64,000 nucleotides of DNA from Larix kaempferi (GCA_027924585.1 BSBM01000179.1:14800501-14864500), one strand, 5' to 3'; numbered from the stretch's first letter, positions 1 to 13,300 are shown. The notes: a model not told the origin generated them from the sequence alone. Translations and numbers: made by a program.

Positions 1-1340
1 TAAAGCTTTCTTAATTAAGATAATTGGTGGATTAAGAGGGGACTTCATGGAGTGACATTTGTCAAATTTCCATCATGCAAACAAAAGGGGGGAATTCAGT
101 TTTGTTTGGGGGATTGGAGTTAGTCCATCATTTCCTATTCAGGAGTTCAGAGGGGAAATCCCTGTGAGGCAGTTCTATTTTGGTGTACAAAATTGACTGA
201 AGTGATGAGGTCATGAGTTGACCTATGGTATGCTTAGTGGATCCTGTAACTAGTTGGGATGAGGAGTACAATGCATGGGGAAGAAGTTTGTATTCTACAA
301 AGGAATTGTAGAGTAAAAAACTGAGTTGTATGGTTGTATTGAAGGGAAATAATCCTCGTTGGTGGTATAATTAACCTGCAATATCCCCTGGAGTCCCTTA
401 TACATGTTGAATAACCTTGGAACAGATGTAATGGGATTGTGAGCCCTCTTAGGGAAACTTGGATTGCATGTTGTGTTCCCTGGAGTCCCAATACAGAGAC
501 TCCTTGGTTGACTTGTGTTGGAGTGCTTAAAAGGAACTCGATGCCACCCGAGGGAGAAGTGGGATTGTTCCTTACGTTGTGCAGGTTGATAGGGGATGAG
601 TGCACTAGTAGGATGCTTAAGGGATTGGGTAGAGTGAACATTGACTGATAAAGTCCATGCCAAGATGGAAGTGGGTGGGTTAGTTGTGAAGAGATGGAAA
701 ATTTCAGAGCATCACCCTTGAGTATTGATAGCCCCATCTTGGGGGTAGCATTTGCTTAGAGATATTAAGTAAAGTGGAGTTCCTACGACTGCGAGGAACA
801 AGTGAGTTCTGCATCTAGATAGGCCTTCTTGTTAAGATAAGTATTTATATTTATATTTATTCTATGTTTTATGTTTATGCATGCCATGGTTACCTATTGC
901 TTAGAAATGTTTTTAATTTCAAGTTCTGGATATGCTACATGTATGGGTTGTTTGGAGATGATTGATTGAATTCATGTGGCTTTAGCATGCATAACTTAGA
1001 TGAATGATTATGGTATTTTAAATGTGATTTGGTCAACCACAAATGTGTTGTATTTCTGTTGTGTAAATTGCAGATGTATGAAATATGTTGTATAATATTT
1101 GGTTGTGATTTATCCATGAAAATTTACTATGTAACTGGTTTAACTATCCCTGCATGGGTAGATGTGATTGGGACTTCAAATCCTTGTATAAGTGTATTTT
1201 TTATATTTAAAATTTAGCAAAGTTTGAGCTCATGATTAGATAATAGAATTGTAGTGGATATTAGAACTCCATTTCAGTTTTTAGATATTTAAATTTCTCA
1301 GTTTCAAGAATCGAAAGAGTACTTCATCATCTCAAAGGTG
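1..1340. repeat. Diverged LTR-like non-coding repeat, related to 23107-24715
   Basis: No convincing gene is seen. A block near 728-782 (containing CTTGGGGGTAGC) resembles 24296-24351 (CTTGGGGGTGGC), and both regions end in a nearly identical stretch, TAATGTACCC(C)AAAAATACACACT, at about 1342 and 24687. I infer two diverged copies of one retrotransposon LTR or untranslated region. The open frames here overlap on both strands and look like chance. Confidence 0.35.
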
Positions 1341-4300
1341 TAATGTACCCAAAAATACACACTATTTTTTTAATTAATTGTATGCTTATTAGTTTCTAAT
1401 AATAATAATATGGTACTATTCCTACTTTAATCATACTTGAAATTCACAGTACAAATTTTAATATTTAATATGTTAAGATACAAATTTATCTAATAAACAA
1501 CATAAGCATGCACTCACATCTTGGGGCTTGAACATGCAACTCTTTTTATTCCTTGTTTTATGAATGGTTTGATCATAATCCAAATTTAATATTAAACTTA
1601 ATTTGTTTATACATGATTTGTAGTTGTATAATAGTTGTAGACTTATACCTCAACCTGAATATGATATGAGCTTTAACCCTCATTCTGATATGTGATTCCT
1701 TTATGCACTCTCAGGTAAGCATACCTTTGTATGTTCATTTATTATCATCATGATGAACCATAAATAAGTTGAAATTGTTCCAACTTGTCTAACTATATTA
1801 ATGCTAGTCATTCATTATATATGTTTATGGTTTGTACTGCTTTATACATCCTTTACTAGGGATTTGTTTCTAAATCATAATACATATATACATAACTTGG
1901 TGAAATCACATAGATCTCATTTCATTTTAAAACGACACCAATAGGAATCTTTCCATTTCCAACTAACAGTTTTAACCTCTGTAAAAATCACAGCAGATTG
2001 ATTATCGATCCGTAAGTTTACAATGTATCGTAATGTTAATAGGGATTTGCGCTCTTAACTAAAATATAGAGAATCAATCTCTGTATAAGTTGTTGTTAAA
2101 TAATTTATGTTCATCTATAGAGGACCGACCATCCTAATTATATCAGTTATATCAGTTATATATATATGAAAATAATTCTATTGACAAGGATATGATCTAT
2201 AAAACCACCGAGAAATAAATATTTGTAAAGGTCTATTAAGATCTGATCTATATTCAAAATTTGCAATAAGTATATGCACAATATCTTTAAAACCCACCGA
2301 GATTATACTCTGAGTGAGTCAATACCATAATCGCTCATCATATAAATAAAAATTACCCACAAACAATTACTTTTACGGTGCATTGAACAATATCATGAGG
2401 TAATATGACATTCATAAAAACTATAAAAAATGAAGTCAATAAAACTCGTCGCATACATTAAGAAAGAAGACCATACGCTCTATCATTAGAAATTAATTCT
2501 TGGTAACCATCGAATCGAAACTCTTCCTAACAATAACAAAATCGTTTAAACAAATATAATATAAAATTTACTTACATGTATCAAACGGGGAAAGAAACTT
2601 GGAAACTTAGTTCCTCCCAACCATAGAAGAGGACCGCTTCACAATTAGTCCCGCTTCACCCTTGAGTTGGATTACCACCATGAACAACTGAACTAGCTAA
2701 CCAAACATGAATGCAGCACTCTCTCCCAGATTCTAACAGATCTATTCATGGACATGCAATAGAAATGGAGAAATACTCAACAAAATTCCCTCATAGCAAC
2801 AATCTCTCCATGCTCTACACAGCGTCCTGTGTTATCTCAGTGCACCAATTTATAGTTTTTACGTGGGTCTTGTGCCATCTTAAGCAATCTCTTGATCCCT
2901 ATAATTTTGGATCTTTTTTGGTTACTGAGCTTTTAACTTGAATTTGATTGATACTAAATCTCTTTCTTTCTATCCACTTGTTCATTGTCTCACAATGGTG
3001 CCCCCTCTTTCAACTCATTGCTCCAAGTGTCTTTCTTTTTATTAATAATTGAAATAATAATTATTTTGTAAATATTCACTCACATCACATGTGAATATTT
3101 GAGTTTTATAAGTCTTTTTACAAATAATAATTGTTTTGAAATATTTTCATAAATACTTTATCATAAATAAATCAAAATGTATTGGGACTATTACATTTAT
3201 AGTGGGTTTCATAATTTCCTTCCTCAAGGCTTTTATCAATAGTTTCTACGGCACTATATATTCGTTCGCATATATATGTGTTGTTATGCTATGGCCATTG
3301 GGCTTGTAATAAGTCTTTTAATGTGGTTTTTCTACTATCGTTTTTTTACAAGTTCATTGTTTGCTTCTTCTTTTTGTAAATTAAATGAATATGTATTCGA
3401 ATACTAGATATGTAATGAAATGTAATACAAATTATATTCAAACTCATAATTAAATCTATTTATGAGAAAGGTCAATTTAGGGTTTCAAAATCATTTTTCA
3501 ATAAAATAAAACCACAATTTTCCTATCTTTAATATCATTTATAAATGAAACAATTTATAATTATCTAAACAAAAATATTTATAACCAATTAATAGTAGTA
3601 TATTTCAATTAGAAAATAAATTCAACACTTACTAATTGTAACAATAGTCTTTTCTCTTTATTTACTAATAAAATACATGAACAAAAGGAATTATGTCATT
3701 AAAATTCAGTACAAGATAAATGATAAAACAAATCTTATACTTATAATGATAACAAGAAGTTACATGATATGTACACGTATCTATTCCTTCTAAGAATCTA
3801 TCTGACAAACACATGAACAATTTCAAGCCTCCCGACGTTAGACTATTAGAACACTTTTTCTCTGTCTTTCATTACCCCTGAGCCAAACCAAGATTCCACT
3901 TAGGGTAATCACTCAAGTCTTTTAATAATTTTTAATGTTCAAATATTATTAATCGGAACTTTCCAATTCTCAATCTCAACTCGATACCTTCCTGAGCACC
4001 TTTCAGAAAGTATAAGCAATCAAGGCTTGTATTTGGGTTCAAGGTATTTTCCTTTTACCTACATTATATGATTATTTTTGACAAACATATCTTGTCAAAT
4101 TGCATAGCCTATGTAGTTAATACATGGCCATAGAGAATTTCATAGTTTCTAATGAACCAATATGAACTTGAACCTAGGAATTCTCTTCTAGAATTTCCCT
4201 TCTTTCCACAGTTAACAAAGTTTATACTCTCTTTCCTTTGATCTCTTTAGTCTCTTTCTTTTTTCATATTGTTAATGACCAAACCTTCTTGTTTTAATTT

Positions 4301-4690
4301 TAGGTTTTAAGTAATTTCTCTCTGCTCCCTTGAATTCCTCAAGGAGGGGGGGATTACTATACTTAAGGGTTTCACTCCCTTGAAGTTGGGGATGATACCT
4401 AACCATATTATTCAAATCATAATGTTTCTTTCCAACCCCATTTTAATTTTATTGAGACTTAAATGGGTTTCTTTAATTTAATTCTTTACATTTTTCCTAA
4501 GTCGGATTTCCCTTAGTGGAATCTTGGCTTCTCTTCTCCCGATTTATTCATGGTTTATAATAAGGCACACTTTCTAAATTAATTAAATATAAATAATTCA
4601 AACTGCAATACTAACCAATGTCATAAAATATCTTACAAAAATTCATCACCATATTTATATAATTAAAACTTAGGGAATAAACTAGGGATA
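1341..4690. other. AT-rich stretch without genes; the right part is probably the LTR of the adjacent gypsy relic
   Basis: No gene is seen. Read on the minus strand, the sequence just after the gypsy coding relic begins TGTAATATCCCTAG at about 4694, a typical plant gypsy LTR start, so the part of this stretch nearest 4.7 kb is probably that LTR. Its far end cannot be placed by eye. The 76-codon frame at 2711-2941 has no recognisable motif. Confidence 0.4.
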
Positions 4691-4699
4691 TTACATCCC

Positions 4700-5890
4700 C
4701 TCTTATAACAACACCGTCCTCAGTGTCTTTCAAAATTTATTTATGGAAGGTAAATGGATATCGCACTTTCATAGCATCTTCCATTTCCCAAGTGGTCTCA
4801 TCTAGTCCAAAGTTCCTCCATTTCACTTTTGCTTGGATGATGGCTCAATTTTGGAGCCGAACTTCCTTCTTGTCTAGAATGCATAGTGGTTCGGGATAGA
4901 ACTCTCCCTCTAGTTCCACCAGAATCACATTCCAATCAATTACATGAGTAGGATCATGAACATATTTTTTTAATAAAGAAACATGAAATACATTGTGAAC
5001 TTTTTTATGAGTTGGTAAAGCAAGTTGATAAGCTATTGGTCCTATCCTTTCTAATATTTGAAATGGTCCACAAAACAAAGGTTCCAACTTCTTTTTGGTT
5101 TGAATTCTAGGTAAACATGATCTCCTAGATGGAATTCTTCGTGTTGTCGTTTTTTATCTACATAATTATTTTATCTGTCTTGAGCTTATTTCAAGTTATG
5201 TTTGACCTTAGTCACAATCTACTCCATCTGTGTAAGCATATCAAGACCCAATATAATTCGATTTGCAACGTTTTCCTAGTTCACTGGTGTGTTATATTTT
5301 CTACCGTATATGTATTTCAAATGGGTTTATCTTAGAAGATGCTTGATATCCATTATTGTATGCAAATTCCACTAAGTGTAGGAAATCTTCCCGTAGGGTG
5401 GGTTTATCCATGACATACATATGCAACATGTCCTCAAGTATTTGGTTATTCCTTTTTGTTTGACCATCTGGGTGGGAATGGTAAGATGTACTAAAACTTA
5501 ATTTAGTGTCTAATCCTTTAAACAAGGCCAGCCAAAATCTTGATTTAAACTTAACATCTTTGTCCAAAATAACAGTTTTTGGTACCCAATATAATCTAAA
5601 AATTTCCTTCATGAATATTTATGCAATGTTAACATCCTTAAAAGTGGATTTAATGGGGATGAAGTAGGTTTTGTTGCTTAATTTGTCCACAACTACCATC
5701 ATTGTGTTATGATGCTTCTTCATTTTAGGCAGTCCTATGATGAAGTCCATTGAAATTACTTCCCATTTCCATTCCCAAATGGGAAATGGTTGCAGTAATA
5801 CAACTAGATGTCATTGTTATGACTTAACCTGTTGGAATTCCAAACATCTTTCCAAATATCCCGCTACTTCATGTTTCATATTGTCCAATG
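4700..5890 (-). pseudogene. Ty3/gypsy (chromovirus) pol relic: integrase core and chromodomain
   Basis: Read on the minus strand from 5890 this is the 3' end of a Ty3/gypsy polyprotein. The first integrase Asp lies in a WEVISMDFI segment (about 5740), the second in ILDKDVKFKSRFW (about 5560), and the Glu region reads HPDGQTKRNN, so the usual QTER Glu is Lys and catalysis should be lost. The capsid-distal segment PLFCGPFQILERIG and HNVFHVSLLKKYV follows at 4845-5087. After an in-frame TGA comes a chromodomain-like VKWRNFGLDETTWE. Stops and a frame change near 5090-5300 confirm decay. The chromodomain points to a chromovirus lineage. The LTR appears to follow at about 4694. Assignment to Ty3/gypsy is firm; the clade is inference. 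Confidence 0.85.
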
Positions 5891-6610
5891 GTATGCCTTT
5901 TTTATATTTGTAGGGTGATTCAATGAAGATGGGTAACTCTTTTTGGCCAAATATGACAGTGAAAAACAGAAATTTTATCCATGTATTAAATTGAAGCTAT
6001 TGAAACTCATATTTTCCAAATGAATTTTGACATGCGGTTGAAAAACGAAATGTAGAGAATTATGTTGGCTTTCCAATGATATTTCTTTCGAAATATTTCA
6101 ATGTCATTTATTGTGTCAAATTTTCATTTAATGAAACGTGTGTACTTAAAAATTTGAAGAGCAATTAACAAGTAGTTTGTGTTCGTGCACGATAATTTAA
6201 TGTTAAAGTAATAATTAAAAAAAAATGAAATATGTGAACATGATCTAGACAGAATGCCCTAGAGCTTACATATTTTTCTTTTAATTTTTCTCGAAAAAAT
6301 ATATTTATTATTATTTTTCGAAAATGACCAATGAATATTTCAGTCGCATTTTGCACACATGTGTGTTCGTGCACCAAATCTTTTAATTTTTTACATAATT
6401 TGAAAAAATAAAAATACCCTTTTGAAGATGACGCGTTTATCTAGGGCTTGTGTTTTTTTTCCAATTTTTCGGATGTGTATTTTGAATTTTGTGGATTTAT
6501 CTTTGAGCTCAATCGAATTTGTCGGCATGGTTTTTTAGAGCAACTTTTAGTAGAAATTTAAAAACAAAAGACATGAAAATAAAAATTCATAAACTTTATC
6601 TATTTGGATA
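5891..6610. other. AT-rich spacer without recognisable genes
   Basis: The sequence between the gypsy relic and the left side of element A shows no coding motif and no repeat that I could match elsewhere in the window. Confidence 0.4.
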
Positions 6611-6612
6611 GA

Positions 6613-6630
6613 GGATTCGTTGACGAATCC
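6613..6630. repeat. 18-bp inverted repeat at the possible left edge of element A
   Basis: GGATTCGT and ACGAATCC are perfect inverted copies separated by two bases. It lies about 130 bp outside the palindrome array and could mark the element's edge, but no matching sequence was found at the other side. Confidence 0.35.
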
Positions 6631-6743
6631 AATGGTATCAAGTCCTCTCATTAATGAGCATTTAATGACATGTTTTAACTCTGTGGAAGGCAGACAAAAA
6701 AACCATTCTGCAAGGAAAAGGGCTATCGGCCTGTATTTTAAGC

Positions 6744-6921
6744 CCTCAATCGAGCTATTTGATCGATCGAGATTTTTTAAATACCTCGATCGAGGGCTTA
6801 ACAGACCCTCGATCGAGGGTTTAAAAATACCTCGATCGAGGTGTTGTTAAACCCTCGATCGAGGTATTGCTCGATCGAGGTATTGCTCGATCGAGGGTCT
6901 GTCAAAAAGGCTTGATCGAGG
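6744..6921. repeat. Array of nine CCTCGATCGAGG-type palindromes upstream of transposase A
   Basis: Nine copies or near copies of the 12-bp palindrome CCTCGATCGAGG start at 6744, 6761, 6784, 6807, 6830, 6853, 6869, 6885 and 6910. Five consecutive starts (6761 to 6853) are exactly 23 bp apart; the others are 16, 17 or 25 bp apart. The array ends about 455 bp before the transposase-like ATG and about 110 bp before a TATA-like site. By analogy with subterminal transposase-binding repeats of plant DNA transposons, such as the TNPA sites of Spm/CACTA, it may be a protein-binding array. That role is inferred. Confidence 0.75.
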
Positions 6922-6973
6922 GTTCGTGTGTGTAAAAAAAATCTATAAACACCGGGGCGAAACCGCGAAAGGA

Positions 6974-6998
6974 GTTGGCAACAATTAATGTTGCCAAC
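6974..6998. repeat. Perfect 9-bp hairpin between palindrome array and TATA-like site
   Basis: GTTGGCAAC and GTTGCCAAC are perfect inverted copies around a 7-base AT loop. It lies in the presumed promoter of transposase A. Confidence 0.6.
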
Positions 6999-7031
6999 TA
7001 CCCTTCCCTTGTAAAAACATGAACGAACATG

Positions 7032-7038
7032 TATATAA
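7032..7038 (+). promoter_or_regulatory. TATA-like box of transposase A
   Basis: TATATAA lies 340 bp upstream of the proposed ATG at 7376 and downstream of the palindrome array. The interval to the ATG contains two tandem copies of a segment of about 105 bp (about 7169-7275 and 7276-7378), each ending TTTTCATTGTA(A/G). The second copy resembles a 3' splice site just before the ATG, so a 5'-UTR intron is possible. Confidence 0.4.
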
Positions 7039-8446
7039 CCAGCAAACAAGAATTCACAAACAACAATTTACCTCATTGCTATTTTTTTCTCCATTAGAGC
7101 TTTGTCAATTCGAGCTTGTTGAATTAGAGATTTGTAATTTTCATATTGCTAAATTACATCTCATTAGACATGTAAGATTTCTTTGTAGGCATAATTCAAG
7201 ATTTCTTACTAACATTTTGTTGTTTGTCATAACAATTTGAAAAAAAAAAGTTTGTTTTCATTGTAAATTGATTCATGTAAGATTTCTTTGTAGGCATATT
7301 TGAAGATTTCATACTAACATATTGTTGTTTGTTATAACATTTTGAAAAAAAATTGTTTGTTTTCATTGTAGATTGATGGGGAATAAAAAAAAAAAAAGAC
7401 AAAGAAAACATGCTAGACAACAAAATACCAATGAAGAACGTGAGAAGAGTAGAGAACGAATGAGACAACAAAGAGCAAGGTTGAGAGAAGAAGAAGATGC
7501 ACATTTGGTGCAACAAATTCCAATGGAATACAACCAAGGTAAATTATTGAATTACATGCTATCGTAATTTAAATAGATCATGCTACATAATTTACAAAAT
7601 TAGTAACAATTTTCCAATAAATCTAACTAAATTTCATAATTTAATTTGTTTCATATTTATTTGTAATGATATTCTTATTTATTTCATCAATTTGTTATTT
7701 AAATTTTAAAGTTTGCAACAATTTTTATGTTAAATGAACAATTTTCAAGTGGCTTTAAACAAATGTTAAATTAGAACAATTTTCAAATGAAATGAAACAT
7801 GTAAATTTAGATTCTACTTTCATGTTAAGATATGAACATATTTTTAAATATTTTCAAATTATTTCAAAGTTGCTGACAATTTTCAAATTATGCTTCAAAG
7901 TTGCTTTAACAATTTTCAAATTATTTCAAAGTTGCTAACAAATTTCAATTTTATCATCCAACAATTTTCGAATGAAATTTGTACACAAGTAGATTCTATT
8001 TTCAAGTTAAAATGTATGTACATATTTACTATTTTCAAATTTATAAACTTTACTAACAATTTTCAATGATATTAGAATAATTTTCAAATTAAATGTACAC
8101 TTGGACATTATTTTCAAGTTAAATTGTACATATTTAACTAATTGCAATTTTTTAAGTTACTAACAATTTCAAATTAAATATAATTTCAATTCTTGTTTGG
8201 TTAGAAAATTCAATTTCAAAACAAATGAATGAATATTTTGAAATGAACATGTTGTGATAGTTATGTATTAGTTAGAATTTATTCAATTTGAAAACAAATG
8301 AATGAATATTTTCATGGTTATGGTGGTTGGCAATATTTTTATAGTAATGAATATTTGAATACAAATGAATGTTCAAAGAGCTATTTAATTATAATGTTTA
8401 CATTAAAAAAATTCCATCAATCACATGTACTTTTATTTACATATAA

Positions 8447-9790
8447 CATGACATATCACCATGATAATATTAATGATTAGAATCATATATTTTGTTAGGA
8501 AAAATTGGAAATAATTATTTGCAATGTTTGCAACCTTGCATTGATATGTGAAACATTATTGATAAAAAAATCATTAAATTGCAACTTCAGATAAAAATTA
8601 CAATTTCCATAATTGTTTATTGTTGAAATTGCAAAATCATCAACTATTGAAATTCTAGGGTAGAAGTGTTGTAGTCATTTATTCTTTGTGGTGATTTGCA
8701 ACTTATATTTTAAATATTTATTTGTTTATTTTATACCATAAAGTTAAAATAACATTTTTCTTGTAATGTATTTAAGTAAAATGGACATAAATTGCATAAA
8801 GAAAATTTGCCCACAATTATGTAATGTGATGATTATAAATTATATTAATTTTTATGCCCACAATAATTTTTATCAAGTTATTAATAATTATCTTGAGTTA
8901 AATATATATACTTGATTTTCAAACTTTACTAAAGTAATTATCAAATTAATATATTTTCTTGTACATACAAACAATTTTCTTGTTTTAATATATTTTCAAT
9001 ACTTGTACATTTTTCTCAAGTCGGCAATTTTCAATTTGTTAATTTATATGTACAACAAATTTCAAGTTATTAGCAATTTTAGAGTTAAATGTACAACTTG
9101 TATTTAACATGACATATCACCATGATAAGATTAATGATTAGAATCATATATTTTGTTAGGACAAATTGGAAATAATTAAATTTGCAATGTTTACAACCTT
9201 GCATTGATATGTGAAGCATTATTGATAAAAAATCTTTAAATTACAATTTATGATAAAATTACAATTTCCATTTAATTGTCTATTGTTGAAATTACAAAAT
9301 CATCAACCAATGAAAATGTTATTTTCCATTAAAAATTATGAATTTCTCCTCAATCATATCACTATGTAATGTTTTTAATTAAATATCGTATTCATCTCTA
9401 AATCAATGTTTTTCCCCCACATTTAGAGTATAATAGGTATGTTATCATGGGTAGAAAATCAATCTTAAATTTTTATTTCATGTATATACAACATGGGATG
9501 CATTATGTTGTCCTTGAAATTCTAGGGTAGAAGTGTTGTAATCATTTATTCTTTGCATGGTGTTTTGCAACTTATATTTTAAATATTTATTTATTTATAA
9601 ATTATACCATAAAGTTAAAATAACATTTTTCTTGTAATGTAAAAGTAAAATGGACATAAATTGCATAAAGAAAATTTGCCCACAATTATATAATGTGATG
9701 ATTGTAGATGATATTAATTTGTATGCCCACAATAATTTTTATCAAGTTATTAATAATTATCTTGACTTAAATATATATAGTTGATTTTCA
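8447..9790 (+). repeat. Direct duplication inside intron 1 of transposase A
   Basis: A segment beginning ATGACATATCACCATGATAA at about 8448 recurs at about 9109. The pair continues to about 8923 and 9790. The second copy carries about 200 extra bases (roughly 9312-9516) at a point where the first reads straight through (ATTGAAATTC). The extra bases are flanked by ATGAAA and TTGAAA, so they may be a small insertion, or the first copy may have a deletion. Confidence 0.65.
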
Positions 9791-9929
9791 AGTTACTAGC
9801 AATTTTAAAGTTAAATGTACAAGTTACTACCAATTTCAAGTTACAAGCAATTTCAAATTTTACTAGCAATTTCAAACTTTACTTCTAGAACAATTCTCAA
9901 GTTTAATTAAGTTAGCAATTACAAGCATC

Positions 9930-10352
9930 TGTCGCAAGTTCGGATCTGGGAATAATCCCTGTTCACTTAACTGTGGGAAGTACTTGGGCATAAGCCCTAA
10001 AACTCATTGTGAGGAGTACCACGGGAACCCCAGAGTAGCTGGCGCAGTGAGAGGACCTGCCAGCGAAAAGGATAACGACCCCTACCTAATTGACTAGTTT
10101 TTCCCCGTGAGGTAAACCAAGAGCTGTCGTTTGTGGCTAAGCGGTTATCAGTTTTACCTGAGCCGCGGAGTGAGGGGTACTACCCCAATACGCAAGCCGT
10201 CAGACAGCATTGGTGGCCGAGTGAAACACCTGAACTTTTAGGAAGCCGAACATACCTGGGGTCCATATCTATTTTCAGTTGAACCGTTGTCGATCACTTC
10301 CATGCCATTTCACTAACACCTCGGGGTTTTGTTGTAACGGTTCGTGTCAGTT
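9930..10352. mobile_element. Compact GC-richer insert of unknown type inside intron 1
   Basis: About 420 bp of balanced composition sit abruptly inside AT-rich intron sequence that resumes on both sides with the same TTTCAAATTTCAAGTTACTA-like text. The insert begins near TGTCGCAAG and ends near GTTCGTGTCA, giving a TG...CA look like a solo LTR, but no target duplication is evident. It contains short foldable pairs: GCTGGC/GCCAGC near 10035-10070, GGGG/CCCC around 10176, and GAACCGTT/AACGGTTC at about 10280 and 10337. A box A-like TGGCTAAGCGG lies near 10133. It has no long ORF. Solo LTR, SINE-like or other structured element all remain possible. Confidence 0.45.
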
Positions 10353-13300
10353 GAGAAATTTCAAATTTCAAGTTACTAGCAATTTCAAGTTACTCAAGAG
10401 CAATTTCAAATTTCAAGTTACTAGCAATTTTGATTTTTACTTAGAACAATTCTCAAGCTAAATGTATTAGTTGGAAAATTCTATCCACATGCAATTTTCA
10501 ATTTTGGCAATTTTTCAGTTTTCACATCAAATTTCAAGTTACTGGCAATTTTAAAGTTCAATGCACAACTATCAAGTAACCAATTTTCAGTTTGTTAATT
10601 TACATGTTATGCAGGGAGAGATTATGGTCAGACATCACATCATGGTGATCAACAATCACATGACCTTGTGCCCCCTCATGATCCTGATCAACCATCACAT
10701 GACACCTTTCCCTCTCACATTGAAAATATAACTGGGAGTTGCAGTGGGGTTGGAAGGGGTGGAAATTTTCTAGAGGATTGTGCAGTTGTTTCTGCACAAG
10801 AATAGATTGGGAAATCGATCCCTGGTCGGAGAGTTAGAGAGCATGTAAATAACATAATCAAGTCATATTTGAACAACATTCAACAATGGCACAAGCTCAA
10901 ATCCTACATGGGTTGATAAAACACAAAAAATTTAAATGTGCCACAAAGTTGTTGGGTTTTCAAGATGTTAAAACAAAAAAGACATGCGACAATGCAATAG
11001 AAAATGTAAGAACTGAATTATCTTCATTTGGAAAATCAAGAAACAATGATACCCGAGATGCTCGTAAGGCAATTACAACGGATGTTGTGGCACAAAGCAC
11101 CTCAAGAAATCGAATGGTATCAACAATGGCATCATTGCTCAATGTTTCAAAAAGAACATTGCTCAAATATACTAAATTCAGGGTCCAGATAGATGAAAAT
11201 GATGAAGCTGCTTGTTGGGCTCTTATTTGTAGGGAACCCTATCAAGATAGGATGGCAGCGGGCATTAGAGAGAAGGTGATAGAGTTTTGGAATAGTCATT
11301 CTCGTGTTATTCCTGATCGAAGGCATGTCCTGCGACAACGTTTATCCAGAGGCATTTATCAGGAGCACTGTAAGCATGTGATAGAGATGACGGGAGTTGC
11401 ACTTTATGAGGAATTCCAAGAAACCAATCCTGGTGTTCAAATATCATTTATCATGTTCAACAAATTGAAACCGTGGTATATTAAGCCGAATACGATTCGC
11501 GACACTTGTTGCTGTCGGTACCACGTTGAATTTCAACTATACTATGACACATTTTTGGATTTTTGCAAAAGGCACTGGAACGGTGTACTAGCTCCTCACA
11601 CAGTGCGAGATTTTATTTGTATGATACTATGCAACAAGAATCCTGAACACGTGTTTTTCAATAAGAGGTGTGTAGGTGGGAGAAAATGCCATGAATGCAG
11701 TGATTTGACATTGTTCCATAGGAACTTTCCTATCGATCCAACACACCATGGATTATCAAATATCACCGTTAGGTGGAAGAGGTATGAGTACGTCACCATG
11801 AATCCAACACCTTCTTCATCTGTGCCATCCAAGAGGGTCGACTTGCTCGATGATGAGATTCCTGTTTCAGAGTTCATGGAGAAGTTTCAAAGTCAGATTT
11901 ATAAATACATAAAGCACTCCCATAGGTCTAGGTGGAAAGCTTCAGAATTCAAACATTCCCGTGAGGTATTTGAGCCGGGCACAATCTTATCAGTGGTAGA
12001 CTTTGCGGAGAACTACACCTTTTCTCCTCAGAGAGAGATACAGAGTGAGTACTATCATTCCGACCAGGTGTTTATCTTCGTACATGTATTGTACAGACAT
12101 GCTCAGGAAAACATTGATGGTAGGGATAGCACTCCCTAGTCACGTGAAGTGATCAAGGAGTACCATTTTTATGTTAGTGATGATCGTGAGCATGACACAT
12201 TGTTCGTTTAACACTACTTTGGGTTGATTTATGATTCATTCAGGCATAGAGGTGTATCATTTACTGAACACTAGATTTGGTCAGATGGGTGTGCAGGGCA
12301 ATTCAAGTTGGCATGCTCATTTTATTGGTTGAGTCGCCTACACAAACAGACAGGAATCCGACACACCTGGAGCTTTTTTGAGACAGGGCATGGGAAGGGT
12401 GAACATGATGGCGCAGGTGCATGTGTGAAATGAGCCCTTCGGAGGTACCAGATGAGTCATGGTGCAACCCGACTCAAATGCTCCACTGAAGTAGTTGATT
12501 GGTGCACACGTCATTTGGGACATCAGGGTCGCGAACAAGTAAGGCCGGTGTGCAGGTAATAAACTCCAAACTCAATTAATAAGCTAATAACATTCAATAT
12601 CAACATTTCCAAAAGAACACATCTACTCGATAGGAATTTACATATGACAAACTGAATTCCATGCAGGTTCTTCTAGGATGTTTCCCTTGGAGATGTTAAT
12701 AGATCCATGCCATGGTATTGTGACACCATCCTTGGTACGAGGGAATTGCATTCTGTTCAAAGTAAAGATATGTGGGACATATTTTCCATTGAAACGAGGA
12801 AGTATGCCTGCTTTTGCGATTTTTGCATTGATAAAAATGGATGCGGGCTTGATCACTGTAAAAATGATTTATATGTCAAACCATGGAAATATGTATCTCT
12901 TAATCCAAAGGGCCTACATCCAATTCCAACATGGCAAGAGATGCACACTGAAGAGGCAATGGTCTCATTATATTATGATCGAGTTTCTGATATGGTTAGG
13001 GAAGGTACAAGAGTCTTCATTAAGTTAATTAATTCATTATATCTTACACATATACAAATGTTGTAGAAATTTGCACGTAGGACATTTGAATAGTATTTGT
13101 AATGTATCTTGTAGGTGATGTATTCGTTGTCATTGCACCCCTCCACAACCAAGAAAATGTTGCATACTATTTGATGCGGTGCACGCAAATAAAGAGTAGA
13201 TTGGTGCGACCCTACCAAGATGGGGACTTCACATACCAGGTTGGAGACATGGTTATAATGGGACACTTTGTTGAAAAAGTGAAAAAACAGGGTGCTCACA

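Noticed and set aside
7196-7537. 113-codon minus frame over the first exon of transposase A
   Set aside because: It is antisense to a better-supported exon whose protein matches copy B; its Phe/Ser content comes from AT-rich DNA.
10000-10100. Hammerhead ribozyme (retrozyme) in the GC-rich intron insert
   Set aside because: GTGAGAG...GCGAAAAGG looks loosely similar, but the conserved CTGATGA core and a matching cleavage triplet with stems are not present.
9930-10352. Classic tRNA gene or standard SINE from the box A-like TGGCTAAGCGG
   Set aside because: The only GTTCG-type box B candidate downstream is about 200 bp away, too far for a normal pol III promoter, and there is no A-tail.
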